Below are positions 35,380 to 45,312 of a DNA stretch of 64,000 nucleotides, piece after piece. Under the pieces are notes generated by a model. It was given only the letters and a program-made list of their open reading frames with translations. It was not told where the DNA came from and did no database searches. This stretch comes from Brevibacillus porteri (lineage in GTDB: Bacteria; Bacillota; Bacilli; Brevibacillales; Brevibacillaceae). Made by a program: the position numbers and the translations under genes. The stretch covers positions 1 to 64,000 of the forward strand of contig NZ_PXZO01000023.1 in the NCBI RefSeq assembly GCF_003013475.1. Direction: 5' to 3'. The first letter of the stretch is position 1. Each line of letters opens with the position of its first letter.

Positions 35380-35406
35380 AAAAAAGCACCCAAAAAGGGT
35401 GCTTTT
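35380..35406 (-). terminator. Terminator of the methyltransferase gene
   Basis: AAAAGCACCC (35382-35391) and GGGTGCTTTT (35397-35406) make a 10-bp stem with a five-base loop and a T run on the minus strand, 46 bp after the methyltransferase stop. Confidence 0.88.
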
Positions 35407-35452
35407 CCTAAACACTCCCTACCAGTCTTATCGACAATCGGTAGTGATTTAA

Positions 35453-36217
35453 TTAGGACTTTTGTTGGGCAATCAGGAGAAATCGATGGGTAGGAATATC
35501 GATATACCCAACCGCTTCGATTTTTTGGTGCAGATCGAGCAAGGCATCCGCGTACTTTTCTACAGTAAAGTCGCGAATCTGCCATTCGATCGCCTTCAAG
35601 TAGTAAACAATGGCACCGATATCGTAAAAACGCGAAAAGCTCATTTCCTCTCTTTGCTCCACAATCGTAAGACCGACTTCCTTCAGCTCGTTCACTGCAT
35701 AGGCAAGATTCCAGTGCAAGTAATCAGGCGAAATTGGAGCGCCCAGCAATCGATTCAGGTCGAGATTGTCTTGACCGCCTACTTGCTGAGTGACAAATGT
35801 GCCCCCTGGCTTCAACAGGCGCTTCATTTCAGACGGCAAATAAGCTTCATGTCGATTGATAATCAAGTCGAGTGACTGATCCTCAAAAGGCAATATTCCT
35901 TCCCCGTCTACTGGAAACACACGAACACCCAAGGGCTCCAGATTGGCTTTTGCCACCGCTACATTCGGCTCATAGCCTTCTGTCGCATACGTCTCCACAG
36001 GGAACGGCGCAAGCGTAGAAAACAGTTCTCCACCGCCTGTTCCCATTTCCAGCATAGAGCGAATCCCAAGCATGTTCTTTTTCACGATATTTACGTAGTT
36101 CCAGCCAAGTGGTGCATCCTGCATCCTGCCTGTCGCAGTCAATCTGGCAAAATCCCACCCAGCGAATGGTGCCTCCACTTCCTCTTGAAAGCTTTTGATC
36201 CAATCCTTATTTTCCAT
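35453..36217 (-). CDS. Class I SAM-dependent methyltransferase
   Basis: The 254-residue protein has a Rossmann-type SAM site: SMLEMGTGGGELFSTL (motif I, about 52-67), an acidic residue in GYEPN, and IINRHEAYLPSEMKRLLKPGGTFVTQQVGG. The substrate is unknown. ATG 36217 follows GAGGAGA. The gene stands alone, with 292 bp before the divergent multicopper-oxidase-like gene in which I see no further gene. Confidence 0.85.
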   Translation of the reverse strand: MENKDWIKSFQEEVEAPFAGWDFARLTATGRMQDAPLGWNYVNIVKKNMLGIRSMLEMGTGGGELFSTLAPFPVETYATEGYEPNVAVAKANLEPLGVRVFPVDGEGILPFEDQSLDLIINRHEAYLPSEMKRLLKPGGTFVTQQVGGQDNLDLNRLLGAPISPDYLHWNLAYAVNELKEVGLTIVEQREEMSFSRFYDIGAIVYYLKAIEWQIRDFTVEKYADALLDLHQKIEAVGYIDIPTHRFLLIAQQKS

Positions 36218-36509
36218 TTCTGCTTCTCCTCTCATTTATACCAGTCTGTTCATTTCCAAACCAGACGAGGCAGGAGGAGCTCGAGCGCGTTGTTACGTTT
36301 GTACAAAATCAAAGGACATGAGAAAAAGCCGCCTTCCCAATATTCTAATAATCCGAAAAAGATTACTAAAATTGTAATGTATATCCTGTATGTAGATCAA
36401 GCGCACTTCTCCGACTTAAGGCGGAGTGAAAATACTGCCTCGGTACGTTTGGTCTTCAGCCGTTTCTCTATATCATTAGTATCGAACTAGTAAACAGGAG
36501 GAACTGATC

Positions 36510-38639
36510 ATGGCTGATTTTGAAGTGCTTGCCGGGATTCATCAAGGATTGTTTCTGGTCCTTCTCATCGTCATGCTGGTCCCAACAATCATGGCAAACC
36601 AGCTCGTTTTCCGTCCGACGAAACGGGCTTTCATAAGCAGTGCTCGCATCACTTTATGTTTTTCATGGTCGGCCCTTTTTGTATTTGCTGGGCATTTAGT
36701 GATGACATGGGTTTTGTTTGAATCCTTTGGTTGGCTTTACATAAAGGATACGTTGCTTGGCTTTTTACCTTTTATTTTTGTTCCATTGCTCTTTTGCCTT
36801 CTCTCTACTTTTCCACGATTGTGGGAGTTGACCGGGAAAGGCGGCAGAGAGTCAAGGCAGTCACAAGTAGATACGGATTATACCCGCATTTTGTTACAAG
36901 AGAAAAATGTTAGGTCTGCAAAAGCAAACTCGCCAGATCTAAACGACGCATTAGATGCAGAGTGGCGAGGAGACGCATCTTGCCCCGAATTGCTCGTTCC
37001 GCTACAAGCTAGCGTCTTGAGTTGTCTGATCGCACTCTTTCTTCAAGTCTTTTTTCCGGCTGTTACACTGGAACCGTCCATTTTGTTTCTCGCTTGGGGC
37101 GTATTATTAGCCGGGGTCTCCCTGCTCTGGATTCGGCAATCGTGGCAGCATCAATACCATTCCACTGCGGAAATTTGGGTAAAACCACGCCGCCTGCATC
37201 GCTTTATCCGTTTTGCCGCGTTTCTTCTGATGACTGCTTTACTTGCGACGATCTGGGGAAATCAAGTGATGATAGCGAGTCGCCTTCCCGATCATTCACC
37301 TTTGGGAGGTCAAAATCAGGACGATCACGCTTTCCCCGATTTCGTTTTCCCTGTAAAGGCGAGTGCACATTCGATGCCTTCCACAGGGAAACGTGGAAGT
37401 GTCGATGGGCCAACAGAACCAAAACAAGAAACCCCTGATCGAACGATTTCGCTGAACGCACAGAAAACAACCATCCTTCAAGCATCGGGAAAAACCGTAG
37501 AAGCATGGACCCTGAATGGACAATATCCCGGGCCTGAGCTGCGTATGAAGCAAGGGGAGCTCGTCGAAATCATCCTTTTGAACAAGGATATTTCCGAAGG
37601 GATAGACATCCACTGGCATGGCATGCAGACTCCCGCTAGCTATGATCGCATTGCAAAAGGAGAAAAATCTGTTTATCGTTTTCGCGCAGAACAAACAGGA
37701 ACGTATTGGTATCATTCTCATCAGCAAATTCCTGAGCAAGTAGTGAACGGACTATTCGGCGCCCTTGTGATCGAGCCAGCCGAGGCTACGACTACAGGCG
37801 CACCCATCCGCGACATCGCCATGATTCATCACAAGGACGAAAAGGCAGGCGCGATGTTAAACGGCTCACATACACGAAAAATCGAAACAGTTACTCCTGG
37901 CACAACGGTTCGCCTTCGCTTTATTAACGCAGAAAATGCTCCTGTCACCTATTTGCTGCAAGGAACTCCTTTTCAGGTAGTAGCGATTGACGGAACCGAG
38001 GTAAACGAACCGAATTTAATTGCCAATCAAGCCTTGCAGCCGGGGGCAGGCGGTCGATACGACATTCAGTTTACGATGCCTAATCGTCCCGTGCTATTTG
38101 CTCCAGCTGCAAACCAGCAAGACAAAGGGCTACTCTTACGTCCAGACGGGTCCGAAGATGCTGTGCCCTTCTTAGATGCAGAGCTTTCTGTCTTTGACCC
38201 TGCACGTTACGGCAGTCCGATTGCGCTTCCTTTTGATCTCTCTTCCCATTTTGATCGGGAATATCAACTGCTCATTGATGGTCAGTACGGATTTTATGAC
38301 GGTCAATTCGAGCGTTTGTCGACGGTAAATGGCGACTTGCTTCCTGAGACACGAATGATGATGGAAGAAGGGGATCTCATAAAGCTGACTTTCGTCAACC
38401 GCAGCTTCCAGGATCAATCGATATATCTGCATGGTCATCACATGCTCATCTTGAGTCGAGACGGCAAAAAGGTGACAGGAAGTCCATGGTGGACGGACAC
38501 TCTCCAGGTAGCGCCAGGTGAAACCTATGAAGTTGCTTTCCGCGCGAATAATTCTGATGCATCAATGGAAGAGAGCCTGCCTACAGGTGACACTGCTTTT
38601 GGTATAGCAATCCCGCTCGTGTATGAAGAGCATCTCTAA
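36510..38639 (+). CDS. Membrane-anchored multicopper-oxidase-like protein lacking C-terminal copper ligands
   Basis: The 709-residue protein has an N-terminal membrane domain with about six hydrophobic segments (10-30, 45-68, 78-100, 165-183, 188-207, 232-255) and an external cupredoxin part (about 310-705). The first two copper motifs are intact: HWHG (368-371) and YHSH (401-404). In the last domain only His641 and His643 of LHGH remain: HPxH is Q636-Y639, and HCHxxxH reads ESLPTGD (688-694), so the type 1 Cys is Ser689. Normal oxidase activity is unlikely. It may be a structural relative such as the copper-free FtsP, or a metal-binding protein. Single gene with its own terminator. Confidence 0.85.
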   Translation: MADFEVLAGIHQGLFLVLLIVMLVPTIMANQLVFRPTKRAFISSARITLCFSWSALFVFAGHLVMTWVLFESFGWLYIKDTLLGFLPFIFVPLLFCLLSTFPRLWELTGKGGRESRQSQVDTDYTRILLQEKNVRSAKANSPDLNDALDAEWRGDASCPELLVPLQASVLSCLIALFLQVFFPAVTLEPSILFLAWGVLLAGVSLLWIRQSWQHQYHSTAEIWVKPRRLHRFIRFAAFLLMTALLATIWGNQVMIASRLPDHSPLGGQNQDDHAFPDFVFPVKASAHSMPSTGKRGSVDGPTEPKQETPDRTISLNAQKTTILQASGKTVEAWTLNGQYPGPELRMKQGELVEIILLNKDISEGIDIHWHGMQTPASYDRIAKGEKSVYRFRAEQTGTYWYHSHQQIPEQVVNGLFGALVIEPAEATTTGAPIRDIAMIHHKDEKAGAMLNGSHTRKIETVTPGTTVRLRFINAENAPVTYLLQGTPFQVVAIDGTEVNEPNLIANQALQPGAGGRYDIQFTMPNRPVLFAPAANQQDKGLLLRPDGSEDAVPFLDAELSVFDPARYGSPIALPFDLSSHFDREYQLLIDGQYGFYDGQFERLSTVNGDLLPETRMMMEEGDLIKLTFVNRSFQDQSIYLHGHHMLILSRDGKKVTGSPWWTDTLQVAPGETYEVAFRANNSDASMEESLPTGDTAFGIAIPLVYEEHL

Positions 38640-38640
38640 A

Positions 38641-38692
38641 AAGAAAACAGCAGTCCGTAGCGATTTTCGCCAGGCTGCTGCTTTCTTTTTTG
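38641..38692. terminator. Terminator between convergent genes
   Basis: AGAAAACAGCAG near 38642 pairs with CTGCTGCTTTCT near 38676-38688, and a T run follows on the plus strand. It separates the multicopper-oxidase-like gene from the end of the MoxR/VWA operon. Confidence 0.7.
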
Positions 38693-38696
38693 TCTG

Positions 38697-41540
38697 TTAC
38701 TGAGACTTTTTCCGGTTCTTGGCCGCCAATAGTCTGTTTAGCGTTTCGTCAGGCTGTGTTTGCTTCTCCTGCTTCTCTTTTGCCTGCTCGTTCTTGATTG
38801 CTGCTGGCTTCACCCGATTTCCAGCCGTCCCTACCGGATGAATAAGGGGAGCAGATACGACTTTCTGGTCATCTATCCGCTCTTCACGTGTCCGTCTTGT
38901 CGCAGAGCGCTTCTCGCCGAGGCGAGACAATACTGCCTGTTGTTCAGAATCGGCAGACGTGGACTTGCGCAATCTCCATAGACTAGATAGCCTTGCCCAC
39001 CATTGATCCGGCAACTGCAAACGGCGAACGGCGATATCGATTGGCAGCAGCAAAGCCGCCAACATCAGCAACCACTCACTGATTGACTGTGTGTCCCATT
39101 TATCAGGAAGCGTGCCGCCAAAAGCTTCTTCCGGTTTGGTGATCTGATTCCCTCCACCGGCACTTAGCCACTCTTGAAGTTCTTTCTCTCCATCAGCATG
39201 TATTCCGTATTCGGGTGAATAGGAAACGGTCAATCCAGTCGTTTGGCTCGCCATGACTCGGCCTTGATTTTTTTGTGAGATCTGAATCATGTAAGTGCCC
39301 GGATCAGCTGTCTCGAATTCACCCTCCATGACGCCTGGCGCAACCGGCTTAAGCTTGATGACCTCTCGCTTCATCTCTTGATTGAGAACCACTGCCTCCA
39401 TCTCTTGAGGCATGCTTCCACCAGCTGGCATCGTAACCCTCACATTGCCTTTTGCACCGTTCACGCTCGTAGTCGTCTTCCAAGTGCCTTCTGTAATTTG
39501 TGGGAAAGTCCATGCCACGATTTCGTTCCACAGACGGCTGTTTCCTCCCCAAGCCACCCAGTCCGGTGACCACTTCCCTTCCAGATCACTCGTCCAGGCG
39601 ACAGAACGCCCCAGGCCGTACTGCCAGCGGGTGAGAATCGGATCATCGTCAGCACTCATCAAGGATGATTCAGCTGTTTGCTTCGGTGTTGTTGCTATAT
39701 ACGCTCGCACTGGAGGTAATGTATGCTTCAGCGTAGGCCATGCTCCCATCCCTGTATAGCCTGGTATTTGGGGCTTCTCTACAATAAACGTGCGACTGGC
39801 TAACGCTGTTTCCTTACTGAAGATTTTCGGGATAGATTCGGCATCGTTGGCAAAGTAATATCTGCCCTTTCCTAACTCGGCAATCATCTCCAGCAGCGAC
39901 CTATCCGAATCATCACCCAGCGCCACAGTTGAAACGGTAATATTTTCAGCCGTCATTTGTTGTAGCAGGCCCTCGTAATCATCGCCGATTGCAGACTGCC
40001 CATCTGTGAGCAAAATAACATGCTTGCGCTGGGTGTTCATCGCCTTTACACGTTCGTAGCCCAGCTGTAAGGCAGGGAAAATATCGGTCCCGCCATCCGC
40101 TTGGATTTTGCTGATCTGCTGTTGGATTTCATCCAGCTTCGTGACAGATTGTGGCGCTACGACATCCCATGGCGCATCGTCAAATGCGATCACCCCGATG
40201 TAGTCCTGTGCATTCATCATGGTTGTCGCTCGAATTGCGGCTTCTCTAGCCAGCGCCATCTTATCCGCACCTCTGGCATCGGCACTCATACTGCCCGATT
40301 TGTCTATGACCAGTTGAAGCCCGAGCGTAGGGAGCTGTTCCTTCCCTTTCAAATCCATGTGAACGGGCAATGCCTCTTCGATTGGTGTCTGGAACCAGCC
40401 ACCCATGCCGAAGCTATCTTTCCCCCCTGTCATAATCAAACCAATGCCCAAATCACGTACAGCGGTCCGCATCCGTTCCATATCCGCATCAGTCATGCTG
40501 GTAGCAGGCACATCTGCCAGTACGATGGAGGCAAATTGCTTGTAGCCCTCAAGCTCCTTTGGCAGCAGTGCAAGATCGCGCAGCTCCACCTTGATATTGC
40601 CCGCTTCCAGCGCTTGAATGAGGTTGCTGGCGGCACCTGGATGCCCTTCGGCTACGAGCACGATTGGTGCCCCGGCTACCTGTGTATAGGCAGTAGCCTG
40701 ATTGTTCGCCGCTACGGTATCTTGTCGCGGCTCGATTTCCACGCGATAGCGATGGAAGCCCTGCTGCATCGCTTTTTGCGAAAAAACGAAGCGATTGTTG
40801 CCCTTACCGATCTGTACCGTTTGCTGGCCCGCCTCGCGATTGCCTTCATACAGGCGTAGGGTTGCCTCGGTTGCTATTGTACTCTCCACATCAACGGTGA
40901 TGCCGTATTCCTCTCCCGCATACAGTCTTTGCGGTACCTGTACAGATGAAAGAACGACCTCATCCCCGTGTGGCTGCTGTAAGGAAACAGCCTCTACAGC
41001 GATTCCTCGCTCCCTCGCCAGTCTCGTCTGCCGTGCCGCATCTCCGTTTGTTTCCTGACCATCTGTCAGCAAGACGACTTTTCCTCTGGCATTGGTAGGG
41101 ATCATGGCAGACGCCAATCGGATTCCTTCTGCCAAATTGGTTGCATTCCGGTTGACATCCACGCCCAAGGGCTGTACCTCTTGGCGTAACGTCAACGGTT
41201 GATCAACCGCTGCCTCTGCACCTACTGCAATGACAGCATACTTATCTGCTGCTTGCTTTTGCCCGATCGCCTCGCGCAGAAAGGAGAGAACCCGCGGATC
41301 GTCCTTCATAGAAGCGGATCGATCTACAACAAACACAATCGTTTTCGCCTGAACAGGTGTCAACAGCTGTGTCCCTGCCAACGCCAAAACCAGAAGGAGG
41401 AACAAGAGCGAACGAATAGTTGCAATTGTCGCCTTTCTGGCGATCGGCATTGGCTTTTGATGTCGCCACCAGCTGATGATGACGTACGCAACGGGAAGCA
41501 ATAGCAACAGGAATAGCGGTTGTATAAAGTTAATACCCAC
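38697..41540 (-). CDS. Membrane VWA protein with two VWA domains and a glutamine-amidotransferase-like segment
   Basis: The 947-residue protein has two N-terminal helices, a VWA domain with MIDAS DRSAS (from Asp73), an amidotransferase-like alpha/beta region (about 285-385), a second VWA domain with DKSGS (from Asp413), and a C-terminal helix before a long basic tail. Both MIDAS sites look able to bind metal. GTG at 41540 follows GGAGGG; the reading to 41582 lacks one. It overlaps the preceding VWA gene by 11 bp and closes the eight-gene operon. A cell-surface or membrane complex driven by the MoxR ATPase is inferred. Confidence 0.85.
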   Translation of the reverse strand: MGINFIQPLFLLLLLPVAYVIISWWRHQKPMPIARKATIATIRSLLFLLLVLALAGTQLLTPVQAKTIVFVVDRSASMKDDPRVLSFLREAIGQKQAADKYAVIAVGAEAAVDQPLTLRQEVQPLGVDVNRNATNLAEGIRLASAMIPTNARGKVVLLTDGQETNGDAARQTRLARERGIAVEAVSLQQPHGDEVVLSSVQVPQRLYAGEEYGITVDVESTIATEATLRLYEGNREAGQQTVQIGKGNNRFVFSQKAMQQGFHRYRVEIEPRQDTVAANNQATAYTQVAGAPIVLVAEGHPGAASNLIQALEAGNIKVELRDLALLPKELEGYKQFASIVLADVPATSMTDADMERMRTAVRDLGIGLIMTGGKDSFGMGGWFQTPIEEALPVHMDLKGKEQLPTLGLQLVIDKSGSMSADARGADKMALAREAAIRATTMMNAQDYIGVIAFDDAPWDVVAPQSVTKLDEIQQQISKIQADGGTDIFPALQLGYERVKAMNTQRKHVILLTDGQSAIGDDYEGLLQQMTAENITVSTVALGDDSDRSLLEMIAELGKGRYYFANDAESIPKIFSKETALASRTFIVEKPQIPGYTGMGAWPTLKHTLPPVRAYIATTPKQTAESSLMSADDDPILTRWQYGLGRSVAWTSDLEGKWSPDWVAWGGNSRLWNEIVAWTFPQITEGTWKTTTSVNGAKGNVRVTMPAGGSMPQEMEAVVLNQEMKREVIKLKPVAPGVMEGEFETADPGTYMIQISQKNQGRVMASQTTGLTVSYSPEYGIHADGEKELQEWLSAGGGNQITKPEEAFGGTLPDKWDTQSISEWLLMLAALLLPIDIAVRRLQLPDQWWARLSSLWRLRKSTSADSEQQAVLSRLGEKRSATRRTREERIDDQKVVSAPLIHPVGTAGNRVKPAAIKNEQAKEKQEKQTQPDETLNRLLAAKNRKKSQ

Positions 41541-43404
41541 GCTGATACACCCTCCATTCCACCAATAACACCAAGAGAGCAAACGCCGCCAACCAATAGG
41601 TCAACTCCTTCGTTCCCAGTGCTCCTGTTGTGTCAGTCGCTGTTGCTTCCTCACTCTCCTTTTGTTCTTCGGCATTCTTCCGGGCAACGCTCACAGACTT
41701 TGGTGTAATATTCGATTCTTCCTCATTCATTTGGACAGTAAAATACGTACTTTTGGTCCCGGTATCTACCCCTTCGTCAAGACGATACAGTCCAGTCAGC
41801 TCCGGTAGCTGCATCGTTTTCGACGTGGCGTCCTCCGTAAGAGACTGCTGGTGTCCATTCGGATACGTCAAGGTACGTGTTGTCGCTCCAGGTGAGAGTG
41901 GGATGGTCAAGACCTCTCCCGGATGTGCCGTGGGGATTGGGGCTATTTGACCAGGTGACAGCCAATTGACGATATTTTGCATGAAAATCGGAAAAGCAGG
42001 ACGTAGAGGAAAGTCCGATGCATGCAAATCAAATCCGATGATGACCATTCGACGACCGTCTATGATCCCGGCTCTGACCAGATCGACATCGCCTGCGCGT
42101 ACCAATGGCTTCATACCAGGCATCTCGTCCAATACGTATCCTTTGGCGACGTGCACATCCCGCCAATCTACGTGCTTGAGCAGAGGGTCATCCGGGGAAA
42201 CTGGCCTTGGCTGTTGATCCAGTTCTTTTTCCCCAGCAAGCGGTAACCACTCTGTTTTCTTGTTCGGAGCAATCAACAAAATGTTTCCTTTTGGCAACTG
42301 TTCTGGCACGACTCCGTCAAAAACCCACAAGTCACGCGCAGCCGCCGCTGTAACCGGTGCCTGCTGAATCGTTTCCACCTCAAGACTTCCGACTGTCTGC
42401 AATACTTGATGGAGGAAGCGGTTCCCCTCTGGCGAATACAACGCTGCCTTTCCCCTCCCGGCAGCGAATGGCACGCTCCACATGACATTATCCTGGGAAA
42501 GTCCGTCCTGCTCCGGTTCGATGACTGCACGATAGACGCTAGACACCGCCAGCTTCTGAAACGAAAATGTCTGAGAGCTACCTGCCCCAATCGCAAAAGA
42601 ATCGGTATCCAGCAACTTGTCTTGCTCATCAAAAACAGTGACTTTTCCTTTCGCAGGCATACTGCCGTGATTGTCCACCCGCAGCAGTCCCTCTACCCCT
42701 TTTTCCGTTGGCTGGGTCACAAAAACACCGATTGCGGGATTCTCGCGGGTGCTTCCCATCTGCATAAACTGAAAGCTCCCGGAAAAAGCAGGAACTGGGC
42801 CTCCATCCAGCTTGCGTTCCCCGCTTCCGTCCCCCATCCAAACCACTCCACTGCCTGGTTCATTCTCTGCAATAGCTCCCGCTAATGACAACGCAGCAAT
42901 TTGATCGGATGTCCCGGAAAAAGGCGCAAGCTTTTCGATAGCTTGCAAGAGCGGCTCTTTGTCTGCACTTTTGGAAACCAAAACATTCGGCTCACGCCCT
43001 GCCTCGATGAGGGTCATTGTCTGGCTGCTTCCCAGCTTCTCTACGAGTGCTTTTGCCTGTGAAACGGCTCGTTCTAGCCGCGTCTCGTTCCCTTCCTTCG
43101 TCATCATGCTCCCTGATGTATCCACGACCAAAATCGTATGGTCGGATGTGATTCCCTCAGTGGGAACGGCCGGTCGTATCAAAGCCAGCACGAGCAAGCA
43201 GGCAACGAGCAGTTGCAGCAGCAACAACAGGTTACGCCGCAGCCTTTCCCACGGTTTCACCGCTTCCCAGTTTTGCATCGTGCGCTGCCACAGGAGTGTA
43301 CTTGGTATGACACGATCCTCTACTTTTCGCTTGAGCAGGTAGAGGACGATGATGGCCGGGATAATCAGCGCAAACCACAAGTTGCCCAAATCCATCCACT
43401 GCAT
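41530..43404 (-). CDS. BatA-like membrane protein with VWA domain
   Basis: The 624-residue protein begins with the BatA (aerotolerance regulator N-terminal) domain: WFALIIPAIIVLYLLKRK, a basic loop with RTMQNWEAVKPWERLRRN and a second helix. A VWA domain with the MIDAS DTSGS (from Asp95) follows, then beta-rich domains and a C-terminal helix near the end. ATG 43404 has GAGGAGAG ahead. Located between the DUF58 gene and the large VWA gene. Confidence 0.87.
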   Translation of the reverse strand: MQWMDLGNLWFALIIPAIIVLYLLKRKVEDRVIPSTLLWQRTMQNWEAVKPWERLRRNLLLLLQLLVACLLVLALIRPAVPTEGITSDHTILVVDTSGSMMTKEGNETRLERAVSQAKALVEKLGSSQTMTLIEAGREPNVLVSKSADKEPLLQAIEKLAPFSGTSDQIAALSLAGAIAENEPGSGVVWMGDGSGERKLDGGPVPAFSGSFQFMQMGSTRENPAIGVFVTQPTEKGVEGLLRVDNHGSMPAKGKVTVFDEQDKLLDTDSFAIGAGSSQTFSFQKLAVSSVYRAVIEPEQDGLSQDNVMWSVPFAAGRGKAALYSPEGNRFLHQVLQTVGSLEVETIQQAPVTAAAARDLWVFDGVVPEQLPKGNILLIAPNKKTEWLPLAGEKELDQQPRPVSPDDPLLKHVDWRDVHVAKGYVLDEMPGMKPLVRAGDVDLVRAGIIDGRRMVIIGFDLHASDFPLRPAFPIFMQNIVNWLSPGQIAPIPTAHPGEVLTIPLSPGATTRTLTYPNGHQQSLTEDATSKTMQLPELTGLYRLDEGVDTGTKSTYFTVQMNEEESNITPKSVSVARKNAEEQKESEEATATDTTGALGTKELTYWLAAFALLVLLVEWRVYQRGY

Positions 43405-43420
43405 GTAGTCTCTCTCCTCT

Positions 43421-44302
43421 CTAGCGAATCAAGCCGGCCTGACGAAAGACATGGAAGACAATCGATTCCAGCGATTGTTCCGCCTCTACAGACACGAAGG
43501 CGATCCCTCTTCCATATGCAAACGCGGACAGTTCTTGTTGATAATCTTGCAAGCTCTTGTGGTACTCTTCCATCAAAAGGCTGGTCAGGGATACTTCTTT
43601 TGCTTGCCCGGTCTCTGAATCTATCAACCGCAGCTCTCCCGCATACTCGGGCGCAAGCTCTTCTTTGGAAAGCACCTGAACCAGCGTGACCTCTTGTTTG
43701 GCCGCCTGCAAATACGCGATGCCTTCCGTATAGCCTGACTCGAACAAAAAGTCCGACAGCACGATAGATGTGCCAGCTTTGCCGCTGACAGCCCCAGGCT
43801 GACGCATTGCCGTTTGAATATCACCTGCTTCCCCTTCTTGCAGGGAAGATAGGAAGCTGAGCAAGCGATGTGCCTGACTCTTTCCTTGCAGCCCGGTAAG
43901 TGCTGACGTAATGCGGCTGTCAAATGCATAGACCGACACATGATCGAGATGGCACAGGGACAAATAGCCAAGAGCCGCGGCAATCTCGACAGCACGGGCC
44001 ATTTTGTTCGGTTGCCCGTAGCTCATCGAACGACTGCAATCAATATACAAGTTCACATGAAGCTCTGTTTCATCCAAGTACTTTTTCAAAAACAGCTTGC
44101 CTGAACGAGCATACGCATTCCAATCGAGCTGCCGCAAATCATCGCCGGGAACATACGCCCGAAAGTCCGCGAACTCCATGGAGCTGCCCAGCTGTCTCGC
44201 CCTTCGCTTGCCTGCCTGGCTACCGCTGACCGCTTTGCGGCTAGCCATCTGCATTCGCTCCAGTCTGGCGAGCCATGACGGATCAAGCAGGTGTTGATTC
44301 AT
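43421..44302 (-). CDS. DUF58-domain protein
   Basis: The 293-residue protein holds the DUF58 signature YVPGDDLRQLDWNAYARSGKLFLKKYLDETELHVNLYIDCSRSM, which runs into a VWA-like fold with a DCSRSM metal site. DUF58 proteins almost always pair with MoxR ATPases, and here the start overlaps the moxR stop by 4 bp. It is soluble and probably the adaptor between the ATPase and the membrane VWA proteins. Confidence 0.9.
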   Translation of the reverse strand: MNQHLLDPSWLARLERMQMASRKAVSGSQAGKRRARQLGSSMEFADFRAYVPGDDLRQLDWNAYARSGKLFLKKYLDETELHVNLYIDCSRSMSYGQPNKMARAVEIAAALGYLSLCHLDHVSVYAFDSRITSALTGLQGKSQAHRLLSFLSSLQEGEAGDIQTAMRQPGAVSGKAGTSIVLSDFLFESGYTEGIAYLQAAKQEVTLVQVLSKEELAPEYAGELRLIDSETGQAKEVSLTSLLMEEYHKSLQDYQQELSAFAYGRGIAFVSVEAEQSLESIVFHVFRQAGLIR

Positions 44303-45282
44303 ACTTTCTGCGTCCCCAGTTCGTCCAAAATATCCATAATGACGCGGTCTGGTCGGATGCCGTTTGCCTCTCCTTCAAAATTAAGGAAAATGCGGTGGCG
44401 CAACGCTGGCAGAGCAACTGCTGTCACGTCCTCGTATGCCAGATTGTATCGGCCAGCCAATAACGCACGTACCTTTGCCAAGGAGACAATCGCCTGCACG
44501 CCACGTGGACCTGCACCGTTGCGCACATATTTGTTCACGGAAGCAATCGCCTGTTCCCCCGGATGCGTCGCTAAAAGCAGCTTCACGGCGTAATCTAGTA
44601 CCGCATCGGCAACCAACACTTCACGCGCTGCCTGCTGAATCTCAGCAATTTGCTCGGCTGAAGCCACTTTTTCCACGGTGATCACCTGGCTCGTGGTCGT
44701 TTGCCGCACGATCATTTTCAGTTCTTCTTCCGTCGGATACGGCACGTCGATCTTCAATAAAAAGCGGTCCATTTGCGCTTCTGGCAACGGGTATGTCCCT
44801 TCCTGTTCCAGCGGGTTCTGTGTCGCGAGAACGAAGAATGGCGCCGGCAGCTGACGAGTCACACCGCCGGCAGAAACGGTTCGCTCCTGCATGGCCTCCA
44901 ACAGGGCGCTTTGCGTCTTCGGCGTCGCCCGGTTGATTTCGTCAGCCAGCACGACATGAGCGAAGATCGGACCATGTTGGAATTGGAAAGACTGCTGACC
45001 CTTCTCGTCGACCAACAGGATGTTCGTTCCAGTAATGTCTGTCGGCATCAGGTCCGGTGTGAACTGAATACGCTGAAACGACAGCTCGAAGGCTTGAGAC
45101 AATGTTCGAACAAGCAGCGTTTTGCCCAATCCGGGTACGCCTTCCAAAAGCGCATGTCCACCTGCAAACACGGCCCACAGAAGTTGCTCGACCACATCTT
45201 TTTGTCCTACCAATACTTTTCCAATCTCCTGCCTGACAAGCTCTACTCGCTGCAAGCAATCCTCTAGCGTTTGCTGCGCCAT
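44299..45282 (-). CDS. MoxR-family AAA+ ATPase
   Basis: The 327-residue protein has Walker A GVPGLGKTLL (about 39-48), Walker B VVLADEINRATPKTQSALLEAMQE and sensor segment FFVLATQNPLEQEGTYPLPEAQMDRFLLK, all typical of MoxR. These ATPases act as chaperones for VWA-domain proteins. It lies 30 bp after the coiled-coil gene and is coupled with the DUF58 gene. It is the energy-giving part of the operon. Confidence 0.93.
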   Translation of the reverse strand: MAQQTLEDCLQRVELVRQEIGKVLVGQKDVVEQLLWAVFAGGHALLEGVPGLGKTLLVRTLSQAFELSFQRIQFTPDLMPTDITGTNILLVDEKGQQSFQFQHGPIFAHVVLADEINRATPKTQSALLEAMQERTVSAGGVTRQLPAPFFVLATQNPLEQEGTYPLPEAQMDRFLLKIDVPYPTEEELKMIVRQTTTSQVITVEKVASAEQIAEIQQAAREVLVADAVLDYAVKLLLATHPGEQAIASVNKYVRNGAGPRGVQAIVSLAKVRALLAGRYNLAYEDVTAVALPALRHRIFLNFEGEANGIRPDRVIMDILDELGTQKV

Positions 45283-45312
45283 CGCCGTGTCTCCTTCCTG
45301 TTGTTGAATGAT

